In this document: piece by piece, positions 53,163-62,700 of the stretch | How positions within the stretch are numbered: the first letter of the stretch is position 1 | How the letters are laid out: every line of letters starts with the position of its first letter | Source of the DNA: Fibrobacter succinogenes | GTDB taxonomy: Bacteria; Fibrobacterota; Fibrobacteria; Fibrobacterales; Fibrobacteraceae | DNA length: 64,000 nucleotides | NCBI GenBank assembly: GCA_902762305.1 | Contig: CACWNW010000002.1 | Coordinates: 1 to 64,000 of the forward strand | Reading direction: 5' to 3' | Notes under the pieces: generated by a model | What the model saw: the letters and a program-made list of their open reading frames with translations, nothing else | The model's database searches: none | Told to the model about the DNA's origin: nothing | Program-made: the position numbers and the translations under genes

Positions 53163-54053
53163 TTATTTTGCAGCAGGCGCATGCACCGCGGGCACGCAAG
53201 CCTCCACCTTTTCGCCGGCAGCAGTCTTCTCTTCCTTCTCCAGGATTTCCTGCAGGATTTCGGCGGACTGTTCGAACTCGCCCGTCTTTTCACAGGATTT
53301 CTTCGAGAGGAGTTTCTGGAGGAACTGCTTCTGCGACTGGATATCGCATTCCTCGCCATAGAGATTCGCAAGCTTGAAAATAGAAGGACAAGACTTTGCA
53401 CCGTCAGGGAAGGTTTCCGACAGGTTCGTAAAGATTTTCTTCGCCTTATCCCTCTGGTTCACCTCGATTAGGCAGAGGCCCATCCAGTAGAGAGAGTTCT
53501 CGGCAAGTTCACCGGTTTTCATTTGCTCATAAACCTGCTTGAAGCCCTTGAACGCGAGCTTGTATTCGCCACTATGGAAATCGGAGCGCGCCGTATTGAA
53601 GGTCGCTTCGGCTTCCACCAGTTTTTCGGCTTCGCGTTCCAGGCTGTCGAGCGAGATCGGCGCCTGCGGAGCACCGCTCACCACGACCTTCTTCGCGAGA
53701 ATCTTGTCGGACTTCCCGAGCAGCATGTCCAAACGGTAGATGATTTCTTCCTGTCTGGAGTCGTTGCGTTCGGACTCATCCGAGACACGGCGCGAAAGCA
53801 TCGTGATTTCGGCCTGCATGCGCTTCTGCGCCACAGCCGAAGCCACCAGTTCCGCCTTGAGGGAGTCAACACGCTTGCGGAGCTGCTTGTTGTCCGAGCG
53901 AAGCTTATGCATTGCGGAATCAAGATTTCCCTTCACGGAAACCTGCACGTCCGTACCGACGTTTCTCATTTCCTCGGTGCGAAGCATCGTAATCCTGGAG
54001 CACCCGACAAGCGCGACGGCAATCGAGAGCATTCCTATAGCAAGTTTATTCAT
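53163..54053 (-). CDS. cpoB: CpoB/YbgF-like lipoprotein of the Tol-Pal operon
   Basis: 296 residues with a lipoprotein signal (VALVGC) and a coiled-coil segment (about 40-110). TPR-like repeats follow (about 140-230: AEATFNTARSDFHSGEYKLAFKGFKQVY, AENSLYWMGLCLIEVNQRDKAKKIF), as in CpoB, which coordinates outer-membrane constriction with PBP activity. It is the last gene of the Tol-Pal operon and ends at a terminator. The C-terminus has Cys/Glu-rich extra sequence, unlike E. coli CpoB. Confidence 0.8.
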   Translation of the reverse strand: MNKLAIGMLSIAVALVGCSRITMLRTEEMRNVGTDVQVSVKGNLDSAMHKLRSDNKQLRKRVDSLKAELVASAVAQKRMQAEITMLSRRVSDESERNDSRQEEIIYRLDMLLGKSDKILAKKVVVSGAPQAPISLDSLEREAEKLVEAEATFNTARSDFHSGEYKLAFKGFKQVYEQMKTGELAENSLYWMGLCLIEVNQRDKAKKIFTNLSETFPDGAKSCPSIFKLANLYGEECDIQSQKQFLQKLLSKKSCEKTGEFEQSAEILQEILEKEEKTAAGEKVEACVPAVHAPAAK

Positions 54054-54118
54054 AATTAACGCTAGTTAAAAAGTTGCTAGTTACTGGCCAAACCGATGAC
54101 CTTTGACTAATCCCCAAA

Positions 54119-54706
54119 TTACGGCTGGATGTTCACGCGGAAGTTCGCACGGCGGTTCTGGGAGTAGGCCTCTTCGGTCTCGCCCTGAGCCTTCGGAGCT
54201 TCCTTACCGTAACTGACGGATTCCATGCGCTTGCCTTCGATACCGTAAGCACTCAGGAATTCCTTCACCTTCATGGCGCGCTTTGCACCAAGCGTGAAGT
54301 TGTAATCTTCGGTACCGCGAGCATCGGTATGGCCTTCAATCGTAACCGTGAAGCGGGTTTCCTTGAGCAGGAGTTCGCCCACCTGGGCAAGGAGTTCCTT
54401 AGCCTTTTCGGTCAGTTCCGAACGGTCGAAATCGAAGTACACGTCTTCGCTCATGATCTGGTTGATAAGCGCTTCGAGGCGGGCGCGTTCGGCTTCGAGG
54501 CGTTCGGCCTCCAGGCGGGCGCGTTCAGCAGCGAGCGAATCCTCGTTCACGGCAGGAGCTGCAGGTGCGGCTGCGGGAGCAGGTGCCGCTGCGGCCGGAG
54601 CAGCTTCGGGCTGCGGGTTCGTCTCGGGCGGATTGTTCTTGGAGCATGCCACGAGAGCGAGGCTCGCTGCACAAGAAATCATGGCGATTTTTGCGTATAA
54701 CTTCAT
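54119..54706 (-). CDS. pal: Peptidoglycan-associated lipoprotein Pal
   Basis: 195 residues with a lipoprotein signal (ALVAC), an Ala/Pro linker, a short Glu/Ala/Arg coiled coil (LAAERARLEAERLEAERARL) and an OmpA-like domain with TIEGHTDARGTEDYN and LGAKRAMKVKEFL, which binds diaminopimelate of peptidoglycan. Pal anchors the outer membrane to the wall with TolB. Its start overlaps the tolB stop (ATGA). Confidence 0.93.
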   Translation of the reverse strand: MKLYAKIAMISCAASLALVACSKNNPPETNPQPEAAPAAAAPAPAAAPAAPAVNEDSLAAERARLEAERLEAERARLEALINQIMSEDVYFDFDRSELTEKAKELLAQVGELLLKETRFTVTIEGHTDARGTEDYNFTLGAKRAMKVKEFLSAYGIEGKRMESVSYGKEAPKAQGETEEAYSQNRRANFRVNIQP

Positions 54707-56040
54707 TTGTTACCTTCCTTTTTGTTGTTAATCCCTTCGTTAAAGAACGACCAAGTCGGCGCGGTGTTCTCGCCGGAATTGGTAATGCGGGTCACGTTCG
54801 CCCCGTCCTTCCTCATGATGTAAATCTGATATGTCCCGCTCCTGTTGCTCGAGAAGGCAATCAGCTGGCCATCGGGCGACCAGGTCGGGTGTTCGTTGTT
54901 GCCAGCATTGTTCGTGAGCTGCACGATGTCGCTACCGTCGAGCGCGCAAGTATAGATGTTCATCTTGCCGTTGTCCATCGAGGTGTACACGATGCGGTCG
55001 CCTTCCGGAGACCAGCTTGCACGTTCGTTGTAGCGCCCCATGAACGTCACACGGCGCAGGTCGCTACCGTCGCGGCCCATCACGAAAATCTGCGGGCTGC
55101 CGCCACGGTCACTTGTAAACAGCACTTCAGATGCACGCGGGCTCCAGGCCGGGCTCGTCTGGTTGCTCTTCAGGTAGGCGAACTTGCGCGCCTTCCCCGT
55201 TTCCGTGTTGCCCAGATACAGGTCCGTCTTGCCGTCGACCGTCGAAGAGAACAGCAGTTCACCCGTCACAGGGTTCACCGCGGGGCTGTAGGTCTGGTCG
55301 AACTGCGGAAAAAGCGGGTGTTCCGCACCACCGAAATTCTTCTCGTAAAGGCGCGGCCTGTGCGTCTTGAAGTTCACGTACACAAGCCCCTTGTTGCCGC
55401 GCTTCCACACGGGCATCATGCTGATGGTCGTATCGCGCGTCACCTGGCTGCGGTGGAAACCATCGTAATCCGAGACCACGACCTGCTTCACGCCGTCGAT
55501 CTTGGAAACATAGGCAAGCTTCGTGCTCGCCACACCGCGTTCACCGCAAATGGTAAGCGTAGCCTTGTCAAAGAACTCGTGAACCGCACGGCGCAAATCC
55601 TTCTGCGGAACCGTGTAGCTTTCGCCCAGGCGGAGCGTCTTGGACTTCGAAACATAGAGGAAGCACTGCACGCGAAGCATGCCCGCGCCAGCATTTTCCA
55701 CCTTGCCCGTCATGTAGTGGTCCGCATGTTCGCGGCTGAACTTCGCGAGGTCGAACTTCGGGGACGCAACCACGTCGAACCGGCCAGAAAGGTTCGCATC
55801 GCGCGTAAGAATCTTATGCGGCTGTTCCTCGACCCAGTCAATCCTGCCCTTTTCCTCGAAGGGCACGATGCCGATGGGAATTGTCTTGAAAACAGAAATT
55901 CCTACATCCACCGCGATTGTATCGATGGCAGCGAAACTCGCAATCGGAGCAAAGAGAAGAAAGAAGAATACCAGAACGCCAGTCAGCGAATTCCTGTAAT
56001 TCATATCCTTGCTATCCTCGTTCGAAAAATTCATCGTCAT
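54703..56040 (-). CDS. tolB: Tol-Pal system protein TolB
   Basis: 445-residue periplasmic protein with a signal (about 17-38). The N-terminal domain (about 40-180) is followed by a WD40-like beta-propeller with repeated SPAWSPRASEVLFTSDRGG, ASWSPEGDRIVYTS and PTWSPDGQLIAFSSNRSG blades. It links Pal at the outer membrane to the TolA/TonB-type protein. The ATGA overlap with pal shows translational coupling. Confidence 0.9.
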   Translation of the reverse strand: MTMNFSNEDSKDMNYRNSLTGVLVFFFLLFAPIASFAAIDTIAVDVGISVFKTIPIGIVPFEEKGRIDWVEEQPHKILTRDANLSGRFDVVASPKFDLAKFSREHADHYMTGKVENAGAGMLRVQCFLYVSKSKTLRLGESYTVPQKDLRRAVHEFFDKATLTICGERGVASTKLAYVSKIDGVKQVVVSDYDGFHRSQVTRDTTISMMPVWKRGNKGLVYVNFKTHRPRLYEKNFGGAEHPLFPQFDQTYSPAVNPVTGELLFSSTVDGKTDLYLGNTETGKARKFAYLKSNQTSPAWSPRASEVLFTSDRGGSPQIFVMGRDGSDLRRVTFMGRYNERASWSPEGDRIVYTSMDNGKMNIYTCALDGSDIVQLTNNAGNNEHPTWSPDGQLIAFSSNRSGTYQIYIMRKDGANVTRITNSGENTAPTWSFFNEGINNKKEGNK

Positions 56041-56043
56041 ATC

Positions 56044-56766
56044 CTAGTTGGGCGTAAAATTGAAATGCAGCACCAGGCTCGGAGCGCGGTAGTTCGGGGG
56101 GAGCTCGGGCACCTTCGAAATCTGCACGGCACGCACCGACAGGTGGTCCCACGCCTTGTTGCCCGACGAGCGCTTCAAGATTACCGCCGTAATCCCGCCA
56201 AAGCGGTCCACCTGGAACTGTACCGTCGTCTTCGCATCGCGGCCCACCTTCAAGTCCTTGGGCGGCTTGAAGTTGCTCATGATAATCTTCTTCAGTTGTT
56301 CAAGATAGACCTGCATCAGCGGATCCATGTCGACCGACCCCACAGGGTTCAGGCTGGACGCTTCCACAGCCTTCGGCAGGTCGAGATCGTCCACATCAAA
56401 TTCTTCCTCCGGCTCTGGTTCCGGCTCCGGTTCTGGAGGCACGTCCTCGTGCACTTCCTCGGGTTTCTGCTCCGGTTCAGGCTTTATCTCGGGCGGCAAC
56501 TCCTTGTTCACCTTCGGCTTAGGAGGTTCCGTCTTCGGTTTCGGTTCGGGCCTAGGCTGTACGGGCCTGGGCTTCGGGGGCTGGGCCACCTGCACCATCT
56601 CGAACACGGGAATCGGTTCCGGTTCGGGCTTCAGGTTCACGTAGTGCAGCCCGATAAAAAAGGCGACAACGAGGAAATGAAAGACAACCGCAACTACGAT
56701 TATCTTCACGAGCGTGGAATCCACGTCCGAGCTGAAATACTTGATTCTGTCTTCCTGCTTGCTCAT
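56044..56766 (-). CDS. tolA: TonB/TolA-type energy transducer
   Basis: 240 residues: a cytoplasmic start, one membrane helix (about 20-40), a Pro/Glu/Lys-rich periplasmic spacer (about 45-130, with KPEPEPIP and EPEPEPEPEEE), and a C-terminal TonB-like domain of about 85 residues ending VLHFNFTPN. It lies between tolR and tolB, so it most likely acts as TolA, although the C-terminus is TonB-type rather than the E. coli TolA type. Confidence 0.78.
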   Translation of the reverse strand: MSKQEDRIKYFSSDVDSTLVKIIVVAVVFHFLVVAFFIGLHYVNLKPEPEPIPVFEMVQVAQPPKPRPVQPRPEPKPKTEPPKPKVNKELPPEIKPEPEQKPEEVHEDVPPEPEPEPEPEEEFDVDDLDLPKAVEASSLNPVGSVDMDPLMQVYLEQLKKIIMSNFKPPKDLKVGRDAKTTVQFQVDRFGGITAVILKRSSGNKAWDHLSVRAVQISKVPELPPNYRAPSLVLHFNFTPN

Positions 56767-57170
56767 TTACCCGGTTTTTCTTTGGGGTTCATGGTAAGGA
56801 ATCCGAGTTTCGTGACGCCCAGTTTCTGCACCTTGGTCACGACCTTCATCACCAGTCCGTACTGGACGGTTTCGTCGGAATTGATGACGACAGCCATCTC
56901 TCCGTTCCAGAGAGACTTGAACACTCTGTTGAAGCTGTCGAAATCCACCTGCATGTCGGCGATATAGATTTCCTCGTCCTTGGTAATGGAGACCTTCAGG
57001 AGCTTTTCCTGCTCCATGGTCGGGGCTTCGGCCTTGGGCAGGTCGACTTTGACCCCCTGGCTCATGAGCGGCGCAGAGATGATGAACACGATGAGAATCG
57101 AGAACACGATATCAATCATGTTCGTGAGGTTCATCTCCTGCTTGAGTTCTTTTCCGCGGCTACGCTTCAC
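56763..57170 (-). CDS. tolR: TolR/ExbD-type biopolymer transport protein
   Basis: 135 residues: a short cytoplasmic N-terminus, one membrane helix (about 15-37, MIDIVFSILIVFIISAP, with the functional Asp in NMIDIV) and a periplasmic domain. It forms the proton-driven motor with TolQ. It overlaps the tolA start by four bases and follows tolQ. Confidence 0.88.
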   Translation of the reverse strand: MKRSRGKELKQEMNLTNMIDIVFSILIVFIISAPLMSQGVKVDLPKAEAPTMEQEKLLKVSITKDEEIYIADMQVDFDSFNRVFKSLWNGEMAVVINSDETVQYGLVMKVVTKVQKLGVTKLGFLTMNPKEKPGK

Positions 57171-57179
57171 TTAGCCCCC

Positions 57180-57872
57180 CTAGCCGGCGACTTCTTCGAG
57201 GGCGAGCAAGTCGCCGCGCTTGAACAGGCTCAACACCTGGGAACCGAAGTTGAAGTACGAGATTTCGTTCTGGCCGTTGCAGCTAGTGAAGTAGTTGTAC
57301 CCTGCAGAAGCCGGAATTGCGACCACAAGGCCGCCCACCGTGGTGATAAGCGCCATGGCGATACCCGGGGCAACGACAGAAAGGTCGGCGGAACCATGCT
57401 GGCCGATCTGGAAGAATGCGATCATGATGCCCCAGACCGTACCCAAAAGGCCGAAGAACGGGGCCAGGTTCGAACTCGTGGCCAGGAAACTCAGGTAGCG
57501 GTCTTCGGTAAGGCGCAGGCCCTCGATGGAGCGTTGGATGGTATCTTCCAAAAGCGATGCTCGGTGCTGGATGGAATCGTAACTCACGAAGTTACTGAAC
57601 TTGGAGGCTTCCTTCAGCACCTCGGCCGTAAGGCGGCGGAGCGCACTGTCCTCGGCGGTTTCGCAAAGGCCCTGCAGCTGCACGAACTGCGTAACCGTGC
57701 TGAACTTGCGGAAGAATTCCGCGTTAGCGTGCTTACTCCTGCGGTAGGTGAAGAACTTCACGATGATAATGCCCCAAGAACCGAGCGACATGATAGCCAG
57801 GATGCACAGAACGACAATCGTCGCGATATCGGACTGAAGTACCATCTGTACAAGAGGTATGGAATTGTTCAA
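57180..57872 (-). CDS. tolQ: TolQ/ExbB-type motor protein
   Basis: 230 residues with three membrane helices: about 15-38, 125-150 (FFGLLGTVWGIMIAF) and 165-190 (GIAMALITTVGGLVVAIPA). The MotA/TolQ/ExbB core motif LLGTVWG and the third-helix IAMALITTVGGLVVAIPA are clear. It pairs with TolR to use proton flow. The start is TTG at 57872, five bases after a perfect GAGGAGG site; an in-frame ATG at 57845 has no ribosome site. Confidence 0.9.
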   Translation of the reverse strand: MNNSIPLVQMVLQSDIATIVVLCILAIMSLGSWGIIIVKFFTYRRSKHANAEFFRKFSTVTQFVQLQGLCETAEDSALRRLTAEVLKEASKFSNFVSYDSIQHRASLLEDTIQRSIEGLRLTEDRYLSFLATSSNLAPFFGLLGTVWGIMIAFFQIGQHGSADLSVVAPGIAMALITTVGGLVVAIPASAGYNYFTSCNGQNEISYFNFGSQVLSLFKRGDLLALEEVAG

Positions 57873-57997
57873 AGGAACCTCCTCAAAAAAACTTCGGGCG
57901 GGAACAACCGCCCCGAACCCAATGTAGCAAAAAGAAAATTTTAAGACCAACTTAAAGGCCTAAAACGGCCCCATTTATCGTCGCAGGCGCGTTTTTG

Positions 57998-58840
57998 TCA
58001 GTCCAGTCCCTTCGGGTGGAAGCTCCGGCGGTGCTCGGGAGTAAACCCGAGTTTACGTATGCCGTCGAGATGAGCCTTCGTGCCGTAGCCCGCATTCACC
58101 TCGAACGCATAACCCGGATATTTTTCGGCAAGCCGGTCCATATAGCGGTCACGGAACACCTTCGCGAGGATAGATGCCGCAGAGATGCTAGCAATGCGAC
58201 CGTCGCCCTTCACGATGGGCATCTGCATTTCAGCGGGGACCCCGTGGATTTTGAGGTTGCCATCCACGGCGATGAATATCGTTGTGTCATCCTGAGCGGA
58301 ACCTGTCATTCTGGAGCCGAAGGCGATAGAATCGGGCGAAGTCGAAGGATCTAGGCTCGCGAAACTTCCCTTCACCTCCACAGGAATCTCGGGCTCAGGA
58401 GCGTCAAGCCCACGCATTCCCAAAGCCTGCAAGGCACGCCGCATCGCCAGGAAATCCGCTTCCAGGATATTCAAGCGGTCAATTTCTGTCACAGAGGCAC
58501 TCGCAATCGCATAGCAGGAGCACGCGTCCTTCACCGCATCGAACATCGCCTCGCGCTTCTTGCGCGTAAGCTTCTTCGAGTCGTTCAGCTCGGGCATGAT
58601 ATCCGGAGCCTTCAAGACAGCGGCACATGCCACCACGGGGCCGGCAAGCGGGCCTCGCCCGACCTCGTCCACGCCGACCACGATTACGTTTTTGCCAGCA
58701 TCCGCAGCGACCGACGCAAAAAGGTCGAGCGAATCCACACCGCCAACCGACGCAGGGTCGGCAGCGAACTTGCGCAAGGCCACCTCGCCTTCTACCGGCG
58801 TGGATACATTTTCAAGAAATGCTGGCAGCTTGAATTTCAT
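57998..58840 (-). CDS. rnhB: Ribonuclease HII with an in-frame repeat insertion
   Basis: Removes ribonucleotides from DNA and RNA primers. VGVDEVGRGPLAGPV (Asp58, Glu59), the NDSKK motif (Asp87) and VDGN (Asp193) give the active-site carboxylates, and the C-terminal KGDGRIASISAASILAKV helix region is intact. It is 280 residues against about 200-220 usual. Residues of about 145-187 are extra and largely encoded by a palindromic element at 58285-58352. It overlaps purN by four bases (ATGA). Confidence 0.9.
   Translation of the reverse strand: MKFKLPAFLENVSTPVEGEVALRKFAADPASVGGVDSLDLFASVAADAGKNVIVVGVDEVGRGPLAGPVVACAAVLKAPDIMPELNDSKKLTRKKREAMFDAVKDACSCYAIASASVTEIDRLNILEADFLAMRRALQALGMRGLDAPEPEIPVEVKGSFASLDPSTSPDSIAFGSRMTGSAQDDTTIFIAVDGNLKIHGVPAEMQMPIVKGDGRIASISAASILAKVFRDRYMDRLAEKYPGYAFEVNAGYGTKAHLDGIRKLGFTPEHRRSFHPKGLD
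58285..58352. repeat. Palindromic element inserted in frame in rnhB
   Basis: It begins TGTCATCCTGAGCGGA and ends GAAGGATCT, the two halves of the element at 19400-19426, with extra sequence between. Read on the minus strand it stays open and encodes residues of about 163-185 of RNase HII. Confidence 0.75.
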
Positions 58841-59421
58841 AGTTGAGCGGCGTAGTCTCTTATCGTCTTCCAGTACAGATTGTGTTCCTGCACCAGCACG
58901 CGAGCGGCAAGCACCTCCGGCGTATCGTCTTCCAGCACGGGCACCTTTACCTGCGCAAGGATACGGCCCTTGTCGATTTCTTCGCTAACCAGATGCACCG
59001 TCGGGCCCGATTCCTTCTCATGAGCGGCAATCACGGCCTCGTGCACGTGGATACCCCAGAATCCCTTCCCGCCGAACTTGGGCAAAAGGGAGGGATGGAT
59101 ATTCAAAATGCGGTCGGGCAAGCGTCGGACGATACTCACCGGCAGGGCCTTCATGTAGCCCGCAAGAATAAGCAAATCAATATCGTAGCGGTCGATTACA
59201 TCCAGCAATGCAGCCTCGTATTCCGCAACAACCGGATGGGTCTTCCCCGAAATATGGTAGACGGGAATCCCGTATTCCTGCGCATGCGCAACAGCACCGC
59301 ACGTTCCGTTGTTCGTAATCAAAAACTTGCACTGGGCTTCGAGATCGCCCTCGCCAATATGGTCAATAATAGCTTTAAAATTGCTTCCACCACCGGAAGC
59401 CATAACTCCGATTTTCAACAT
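58837..59421 (-). CDS. purN: Phosphoribosylglycinamide formyltransferase
   Basis: Third step of purine synthesis, using formyl-tetrahydrofolate. The 194-residue enzyme has GVMASGGGSNFKAI, the N-H-D catalytic set as ILNIHPSLLPKFGGKG (His), HVHEAVIAAHEKESGPTVH and DKGRIL. The ATG at 59421 is five bases after TATATTTG, which supports this start over 59502. It is coupled to rnhB. Confidence 0.94.
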   Translation of the reverse strand: MLKIGVMASGGGSNFKAIIDHIGEGDLEAQCKFLITNNGTCGAVAHAQEYGIPVYHISGKTHPVVAEYEAALLDVIDRYDIDLLILAGYMKALPVSIVRRLPDRILNIHPSLLPKFGGKGFWGIHVHEAVIAAHEKESGPTVHLVSEEIDKGRILAQVKVPVLEDDTPEVLAARVLVQEHNLYWKTIRDYAAQL

Positions 59422-59426
59422 GCGGC

Positions 59427-59434
59427 CAAATATA
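59427..59434 (-). promoter_or_regulatory. TAnnTTTG box before purN
   Basis: TATATTTG, an exact match, five bases (GCCGC) before the ATG. Confidence 0.55.
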
Positions 59435-59446
59435 GAAAATAGCCGT

Positions 59447-59647
59447 TTACTTGTGGTCGATTCCGGGAGGCGTACGCAGATAATAAATGACGCAGGGGAC
59501 AACGACAGCCAGTACGGTCACCGCAGCAGTCAGGTATACGAACCATTCCTTGGATGTCACATCGGGCGGCAAGACAAAAGTCTTGAGGAGAGCGAACGCA
59601 ACGATGACAAGTAAGCCAAGAATCAGGTATGACATAAGTTTGTTCAT
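59447..59647 (-). CDS. Small two-helix membrane protein
   Basis: 66 residues with two probable membrane helices (about 5-24 and 34-56) and a short basic tail (RTPPGIDHK). Not recognised. It lies 25 bases upstream of purN on the same strand. Confidence 0.5.
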   Translation of the reverse strand: MNKLMSYLILGLLVIVAFALLKTFVLPPDVTSKEWFVYLTAAVTVLAVVVPCVIYYLRTPPGIDHK

Positions 59648-59764
59648 GCACTAAAAGATAATACTTTTTTGGCCCGAGTTCCGTTTTGTAAACACTTTTT
59701 TGTTTTTGGGCGAGTCCTTTCCGCGTATAATTTTTAATTTTTACCCCGAAAATTAACCCTATTC

Positions 59765-62700
59765 ATGGAATTCACTATGAGCATCAAAGATTACCTCGCC
59801 GGCGCAAAACAGGCCGGATCCGTCCAGAAGCTGATGACCCCGGGCCTCGCCGTGGAATTTATCCAGCCCTGGTACACCCCGCTTTCTACGACTCCCTCTA
59901 CCACGGGTATTGCTGTCGGCGGTATCGGCTCGACATTCACCGCCACGCCTGCTGGCACCACTCCCGTGATGAACGTGATGCCGGGCGTGCAGGTCCGCAC
60001 CGAAAAGCCCGCAGACCTCCGCTTCAACAACTTCTTCTTCCGCGAATCCGTGATTGACGCGAAGGCCGCTCTCGAAATTGCCGACTTCGCCGGCTTCACG
60101 CAGATGCTCGCCAAGTACCCGCTCGTGGATGCCAAGGGCGAAGCGCTCTTTACCGCAGCCGAACTTGCCAACCAGAAGAAAGCCGAGGCCAAGCTCAACA
60201 AGGCCATCGCCGAAAAGGATTTCTTCAAGAACAACGCCGCCGCGTTTGAACGCTGGCACATCGAATGGAGCGACCGCACCGCCGCCCTCCTGAACAAGGC
60301 CGGTGCCGAACTCAACCGCAGCGCCGTCATTGACTTCTTCAACGGTGTCGTTGGTGAAAAGGTTGTGCGTCAGGGCGCACTCACCGCCGCGTGGGCAAAC
60401 GACAATGTATTCCTGGGCCAGGCCGGTTACGATGCCGCCAAGATGCAGTACGCCGCCCTCTACCCGGTGAGCGAAACCAAGTACGAAGGCAAGGGTATCT
60501 CGATTACCAAGACCCAGTCCAGCTACGTGACTCCGGGTGACGAACGCCTCTCCAGCCTCCCGGTGAACGCTACCGTGTTCACTCTCGAAAATACCACCAA
60601 GGAAACCCGCGAAATCACGATCGTGCAGGTGCAGGACTGCATCGCCGGTTACATGGCCAAGAAGGACCGCCAGGGCGTTCAGGACTCGAGCTTCGTGCTC
60701 GTTCCGTCTGCACGTTTCCCGAAGGGCGTGAAGTTCAGCAAGCAGGCCAAGGACGGTCGCGAAGTCCGCGGTCTCGAATTCTACAACGAAAAGCCGCTCG
60801 CCGAAAGCGACTTCAACGGCTGCATGGGCGTGTCCGTCGCTTGGAACAAGAAGGACAACCTGAACGTATCCGTGAAGCCGATGTTCTACCAGGATGATGC
60901 AGCCTCTGTGCTGAAGGGCGCTCTCCGCAGCGGTCGCGTTTGCGAAGCCTGGGTCAAGAACGTTTACAGCGGCCGCGAAACGATGGCCGGTGCTGTTGCC
61001 GTTACCGCAGTTCTCAAGCCGAAGCAGAAGGTCAGCTTCCAGTTCAACCTGGTGCTCGACTTCCCCGAAATCAAGCTGAACAAGCTTACTTCCGCCAAGA
61101 AGTACACCACATTCTTCCCCGAAGCTTATGGCCGCGTGGGCGCCATCCTCGAAGAAGCCCTCGCCGCCGACAAAAACATGGACGCACGCCTCAAGGCATT
61201 CGAAGCTCTCGTGCCGAAGAAGGCTGTGGCCAAGCTCTACAAGACGGCTGCCAAGCAGGACGAATTCAAGAGCCTCGCCATCAACACCCTCAGCTTCCTC
61301 GCCGAAGCAACCGTGTGGGACAAGGACGACCGCTTCCTCGTCCGCGAATGCGCCGACTATCCGTTCTTCAACTCCCTTGACGTTTACTTCTACGGCAGCT
61401 TCAGCCTGATGGCCCTGATGCCGCGCCTCGACGGTGTGGTGATGAAGCGCTTCGGCGATGCGATTCTCGCCGTGAACGACAACCGTCGCCGTCACCACGA
61501 ATACGTGAACCACCCGTTCGCCGACCTGCCGGACCCGAAACTCGAAGGCCCGCGCGCCGTGCGTGGCGCCGTGATTCACGACCTCGGAAGCCCCTTCGAT
61601 GCAGAACCCGATGCCTACGACTGGCACAACGTGAAGGAATGGAAGGATCTCGCTCCGAAGTACGTGCTGATGGTTCTCCGCCACTACGTGAAGACGCAGG
61701 ATATCGAAAACCTGAAGGATTGCAAGGAAGCCGTCTACGCCGCCATGCAGTACCTCGAAAAGATGGTGAACGAAGGCGAAAACTTCCCGCTCACCCACGG
61801 TACCGACGACACGTTCGACAACCTCTCCAGCCACGGCATTTCCGTGTACTGCGGTAGCCTCTGGATTGCTGGCCTCCGCGCCGCTGCCAAGATTGCCGAA
61901 ATCCTCGGCGATAAGGCTCAGGCCGACACTTGGAACGCCAAGGCCGACGCCGCCAACAAGGAATTCGACGAAGCCCTGTGGGACGAAGCTGAAGGCTACT
62001 ACCACTTCTTCGTGACCCCGATGGAAGCGAAGGACGTTGTGGCTGACAAGCTCCCGCAACTCGCCGACGCCATCAAGGAAACGCTCGCCATCGACGGCAG
62101 CGACGTGAAGGCCGCCCTCAAGGCCATCAACGAATGGCTGAACTCCGGCGAAATTCCGAGCGATGTGGAACTTTCGAAGAACGAACTCCGCGGCCTCAAG
62201 AAGGCATGGCTCACCGCCCAGTGCAAGGAAGCCTTTACCGCCAGCTGGAACGCAAAGATTGCCAACGACTGCGACGACGTCTTTGCCGACTCGATGCTCG
62301 CCGACACTTACCTCCGCCTGCTCGGCCTCAAGCCCATCAGCGACGAGAAGAAGGCCAAGGCCAACCTGCTCCGCGTTTTCAACACGAACTACAAGGCCAA
62401 CAGCCCGCTCATCGGTGCTGCAAACCTTGTGCGCAAGGACGGCTCTCCGCTCGACGAATTCAACTTCCAGGCTCACGACGTGTGGATTGGCATCCAGTAC
62501 AGCATCATGTGCGCCATGATGCACCACGGCCTTGTGAGTCAGGCAGCCGACATGGGTGATTCCATGATCCGCAACCTCTACGAAGAAGCCCGTATCCCGT
62601 TCGCCGCACCGGAAGGATTCAACGGTTCCTGCCGCCTGCACCCGGAAGCCCTCGTGAAGGCATTCGGCCTTAGCGCTACCGCCGCCGACAAGATGCACAA

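Noticed and set aside
52999-53199. Small minus-strand frame of 66 codons
   Set aside because: It overlaps the Tol-Pal terminator and the start of a gene-free region, with no ribosome site and Cys/Arg/Gly-rich noise-like sequence.
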